From NCBI RefSeq assembly GCF_002744715.1, contig NZ_KZ319369.1:124001-188000 (forward strand): a DNA stretch of 64,000 bases. Direction: 5' to 3'. This DNA comes from Marinobacter profundi. GTDB taxonomy: Bacteria > Pseudomonadota > Gammaproteobacteria > Pseudomonadales > Oleiphilaceae. The position numbers and the translations under genes were made by a program. Below, piece after piece: positions 61,403-64,000 of this stretch (positions within the stretch are counted from its first letter, which is position 1; the number at the start of each line of letters is the position of its first letter). A model generated the notes under the pieces. The model had not been told where the DNA came from and searched no databases. It saw only the letters and a list, made by a program, of their open reading frames with translations.

Positions 61403-61925
61403 CTGCCTCTCCTTCTGCCTCCCGCCCTGGCATAGCGTTACCCGATGGCGGCGGGGAAGCCGGCCAGCCGGGCAGGCTGAACTCTTCACGCAGATAGTTC
61501 AGCTCCGGTTGGTGCAGCTCGGCAATCCGTTCGGTCAGCTGCGCCCCCCTGGGCAGCAGATGAACCTCGATGCGCCGGCGGTCGTGGCGGGAAGAGCGCC
61601 GCTCCACCAGCCCTGCGTCAACACAGCGGTCTATCAGCATCACTGTGCCATGGTGTTTGGCCTGAAGTTTTTCGGACAGCTCACCCACCGTCGCCCACTC
61701 ACGCTCCGCGAAGCCTTTCAGGTGCAGCAGTAACTGGTACTGCAATGCCGTCACGCCGTGATCGCGGCAAATGTCCTCGCTCTGACGCAGAAAACAGCGC
61801 AGCCGGTGGCGAAAGTGGGACAGTCGCTCAAAATCGCTTTTCGCCAGCGTTGTGACTGGCTGGTCAGGGGCGTCCTGATCCTGGGGGACGAGGTGGGGTT
61901 TAAGTGGAGAGTTGCGCGAGGTCAT
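61380..61925 (-). CDS. MarR-family regulator
   Basis: A 181-residue winged-helix repressor: 'FERLSHFRHRLRCFLRQSE' (dimer helix), 'GVTALQYQLLLHLKGF', the recognition part 'TVGELSEKLQAKHHGTVMLIDRC', and the wing 'LVERRSSRHDRRRIEVHLLPRG'. A Pro/Gly/Glu-rich tail of about 40 residues follows. Its own upstream region has a perfect inverted repeat (61978-61992). It overlaps the second NnrS gene by 23 bases. Effector unknown. Confidence 0.9.
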   Translation of the reverse strand: MTSRNSPLKPHLVPQDQDAPDQPVTTLAKSDFERLSHFRHRLRCFLRQSEDICRDHGVTALQYQLLLHLKGFAEREWATVGELSEKLQAKHHGTVMLIDRCVDAGLVERRSSRHDRRRIEVHLLPRGAQLTERIAELHQPELNYLREEFSLPGWPASPPPSGNAMPGREAEGEADDNPRAD

Positions 61926-61977
61926 CCGGGCTTCCTTGACAGTCCGCAGCGGCCGAACTAAAAATTAAAAGAAAACA

Positions 61978-61992
61978 TATCATAATATGATA
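61978..61992. promoter_or_regulatory. Candidate MarR operator
   Basis: TATCAT-AAT-ATGATA, a perfect inverted repeat in an AT-rich gap between the divergent MarR-type and Yip1-type genes. It is the natural target for autoregulation. Confidence 0.55.
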
Positions 61993-62051
61993 GAAAATTC
62001 GTTGTCCCTGACCGATGACAACGACAACCTGATTACCGCGGGGGCAAGGTC

Positions 62052-62615
62052 ATGAACGTAACGAATCTAATCAAAATGCCGTTTACCACCAAGGGGGGCT
62101 GGGAGGAGTTGCAGCGCCGGCAATTGTCCATTCCGATGCTGGCGTGGCTGATTGTGGTGCCGATGTCCCTGTTGCCTCCGGTGTTGCTCTATTATGCCGG
62201 AACCCACTACGGCGATGAGTTCATTGCCGGGTTTGGTGGCAAGGAATGGCGCTTCATCACCACCATCCTGTTTCTCGCGGAGCTGCTGACGTTCTTCGTG
62301 ATGGGATGGCTGATCCATGCGGTGGTCGAGGGCCACAACCTGACCATCAGCTACCCCGATGCCTATTTGCTGGCCGCCGTCGCCCCGTTGCCCCTGTGGC
62401 TGTCATCGCTGGCACTGCTGGTGCCGGCACTGGCGGTGAGCGTGATTGCCGTGGCAGCGGCGCTGGTGCTTTCATGCACCCTGGTTTACCAGGGGCTGCG
62501 AGCCCTGTGTGAGCGCAGCGACAATGATGTGGTGGCCATGTCGGCGACCTACACCGTGATGGCCGCCTCGCTGCTGGCATGGGGCGTGCTGATGGCGATG
62601 GTCTGGGCGTTCTGA
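62052..62615 (+). CDS. Yip1-family membrane protein
   Basis: A 187-residue protein with about five hydrophobic helices after a short charged start ('MPFTTKGGWEELQRRQLSI'). Blocks such as 'LAWLIVVPMSLLPPVLLYY' and 'LTISYPDAYLLAAVAPLPLWLSS' are of the bacterial Yip1 type. Function unknown. Divergent from MarR across a palindrome, so it may be in the same regulon. Confidence 0.75.
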   Translation: MNVTNLIKMPFTTKGGWEELQRRQLSIPMLAWLIVVPMSLLPPVLLYYAGTHYGDEFIAGFGGKEWRFITTILFLAELLTFFVMGWLIHAVVEGHNLTISYPDAYLLAAVAPLPLWLSSLALLVPALAVSVIAVAAALVLSCTLVYQGLRALCERSDNDVVAMSATYTVMAASLLAWGVLMAMVWAF

Positions 62616-62653
62616 CGTCGGCACCGGGAACGTGGCGGGCCCGACCGGGCCGG

Positions 62654-64000
62654 CTAGTCCTGCGGTCGGGTCATGCCCAGGTCGTCCAGCATCACGTACA
62701 GCGCCGGTAACGCCAACAGCACCAGCACCGTAGACGCCAGCAGCCCGAACACCACCGAAATCACCAGCGGAATCACCGCCATGGCCTGGGTGCTGGTTTC
62801 CGCCAGCAGGGGCAGCAGCCCGGCAATGGTGGTACCGGAGGTGATGAAAATAGCGCGGAAACGATCGCGGCTGGCCTGGCCGGCAGCCTCGCGGACCGAT
62901 AACCCCTGCCGGCGGTAGGCTTTGATGAACTGCACCAGCAGGATGGCGTTATTGACCACGATCCCCGCCAGTGAGGCGGCGCCAATCAGCGACGGCATCG
63001 ACAGGTTGTAGCCCATCAGCACATGCCCCCATACCGACCCGAGCAAGGCCAGCGGAATCGACAGCATCACGATCAGCGGCTCGACGTAACTGCGGAACTG
63101 GAAGGACAGGATCAGGAAGATCCCCAGTAATCCGATCAGCAGTCCCCGGGCAATGGACTTGCCGGTTTCTTCCGAGCGGGCGACCTGGCCTTCGATAACA
63201 ATCTCGAGCCCCTCGAAGCGGTCAGCCAGTTGCGGAAATACCTGCTTACGAAGGTCAGCCACGATGGCAGCGGCATTGCTGGTGCGGCTGTCTATGTCCG
63301 CAGTAACGGTTACCGTACGGCGGCCGTCAATGCGGGTAATCTGGGCCCAGTTGCGCCGCTCGGTCACTTCGACCACCTCGGTCAGCGGTATGGCGGTGCC
63401 GGTGCGGCTGGTAATGCTGGTATCCCGCAGGAAATCGCGGGTGCCACGCTCTTCTGCACTCTGGCGCACCAGCAATTCGATGTGCTGGTCATCAATCTGG
63501 ATGGTGTCAACGATCTCGCCCAGTAACCCGGTGCGCAACTGGTTGGCCACGTCAGCGGCATTGAGCCCGGCTTCGAGGGCGCCCTCCCGCAAAGTCAGGA
63601 TCCGCTGGGGTTTGCCGGGACGCAGATCGTCGAGGACATTAAACGTGCCATGGTACGCAGCCAGTTCGGCGGTCAGCAGCTGAGCTGCCTGTTTGAGCTC
63701 TGTCAGGTCGTTGCCATGCAGGCGCAGTTCGATGGGGATGCCGGCGGGGCCGAATCCCGGTTCCTGGATATTGAGGCTCAGGATGCCGGGAATATCGCCG
63801 GCCGCCTGGTACCAGAGGCGGGTCAGTTCGGCCAGGGTGGTTGCCCGGTTTTCGGCGGTCAGCAGATCCACCAATACTGTTGCGACGTGGCCCCCGGTTT
63901 CATTGGCGGAAGGATTGTGGTTGAAGCGGATCTGCAGATTTTCTACCAGCGGTTGCTGGCCGGGTTGCTGCGGGCTGAGTTGCTCATTGAGCCGGCCCAT
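62654..64000 (-). CDS. C-terminal part of an RND efflux pump inner-membrane protein
   Basis: About 448 residues of an AcrB/MexB-like RND transporter whose N-terminal half lies beyond the window (minus strand; the frame stays open at 64000). Visible: periplasmic porter domain ('NIQEPGFGPAGIPIELRLHG', 'GLNAADVANQLRTGL'), then the helix-rich part 'FRSYVEPLIVMLSIPLALLGSVWG', the motif 'SLAGIVVNNAILLVQFI' and 'TSGTTIAGLLPLLAE'. 'GNDLTELKQAAQLL' fits the second porter repeat. The partner membrane-fusion protein is presumably upstream. Substrate unknown. Confidence 0.9.
   Translation of the reverse strand: MGRLNEQLSPQQPGQQPLVENLQIRFNHNPSANETGGHVATVLVDLLTAENRATTLAELTRLWYQAAGDIPGILSLNIQEPGFGPAGIPIELRLHGNDLTELKQAAQLLTAELAAYHGTFNVLDDLRPGKPQRILTLREGALEAGLNAADVANQLRTGLLGEIVDTIQIDDQHIELLVRQSAEERGTRDFLRDTSITSRTGTAIPLTEVVEVTERRNWAQITRIDGRRTVTVTADIDSRTSNAAAIVADLRKQVFPQLADRFEGLEIVIEGQVARSEETGKSIARGLLIGLLGIFLILSFQFRSYVEPLIVMLSIPLALLGSVWGHVLMGYNLSMPSLIGAASLAGIVVNNAILLVQFIKAYRRQGLSVREAAGQASRDRFRAIFITSGTTIAGLLPLLAETSTQAMAVIPLVISVVFGLLASTVLVLLALPALYVMLDDLGMTRPQD

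Noticed and set aside
1-64000. CRISPR arrays, insertion sequences, transposases, rRNA genes
   Set aside because: No regularly spaced repeats, terminal inverted repeats with transposase frames, or rRNA sequence were seen.

Overview
The window looks like a chromosomal segment of a marine gammaproteobacterium, most likely Marinobacter or a close relative. The evidence is the order asmA-mutY-yggX-tRNA-Phe beside hisBHAF, the gpmI-envC-ctpA-yibQ block divergent from a yibN-like rhodanese gene and secB, a complete suf operon, fabBA, high-GC housekeeping genes, and several NarK/NnrS-type genes. The genus is inferred from gene order and protein style; no database was searched.

Layout. 1-8.9 kb: a secreted beta-propeller gene divergent from an AraC regulator, a small ArfA-like ribosome-rescue gene with a hairpin enclosing its stop codon, an orphan ParA, a carboxylesterase, and a three-gene polysaccharide-type operon (sugar-nucleotide SDR, membrane GT2 glycosyltransferase, TPR/outer-membrane barrel). 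8.9-20.3 kb: an accessory, locally AT-rich defence island ending near tRNA-Phe. It holds a type I restriction-modification operon (hsdR, hsdM, hsdS) with an embedded FG-GAP lipoprotein gene, a scar of HsdS and nuclease fragments, an Abi_2/HEPN gene convergent with two tandem promoter-hairpin-terminator units that look like small RNAs, and orphan lipoproteins. 20.4-37.9 kb: core genes (tRNA-Phe, yggX, mutY, asmA, hisBHAF, yibQ, ctpA, envC, gpmI, rhodanese, secB, trmL, thiolase, pteridine reductase, cca). 38-45.8 kb: a TraF-family outer-membrane protein and sufBCDS-sufA-sufT-sufE, with a near-consensus IscR site over the suf promoter. 46-50 kb: trhP, a short AraC-type regulator, fabB and fabA. 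50-64 kb: an anaerobic/nitrogen-oxide module with three NNP-family nitrate/nitrite transporters, a universal stress protein, two NnrS proteins, SirB2, a BacNaV-like channel, an EVE protein, a DUF2703 protein, MarR, a Yip1-like protein and the C-terminal part of an RND pump.

Regulation. Three FNR/ANR-type boxes (49974, 55595, 60095) and one NsrR-like palindrome (52015) suggest that low oxygen and nitric oxide control the 50-62 kb part. The first box lies upstream of a ~195-nt, strongly structured stretch leading into a SRPBCC gene, which may be a structured leader or small RNA.

The best candidates for something undescribed are (1) the Abi_2 gene with twin ~50-nt RNAs at 9.09-9.29 kb, (2) the FNR-box structured RNA at 50.02-50.20 kb, and (3) the arfA-like gene whose stop codon lies in a hairpin loop. 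All homology statements come from recognising motifs in the translated sequence.
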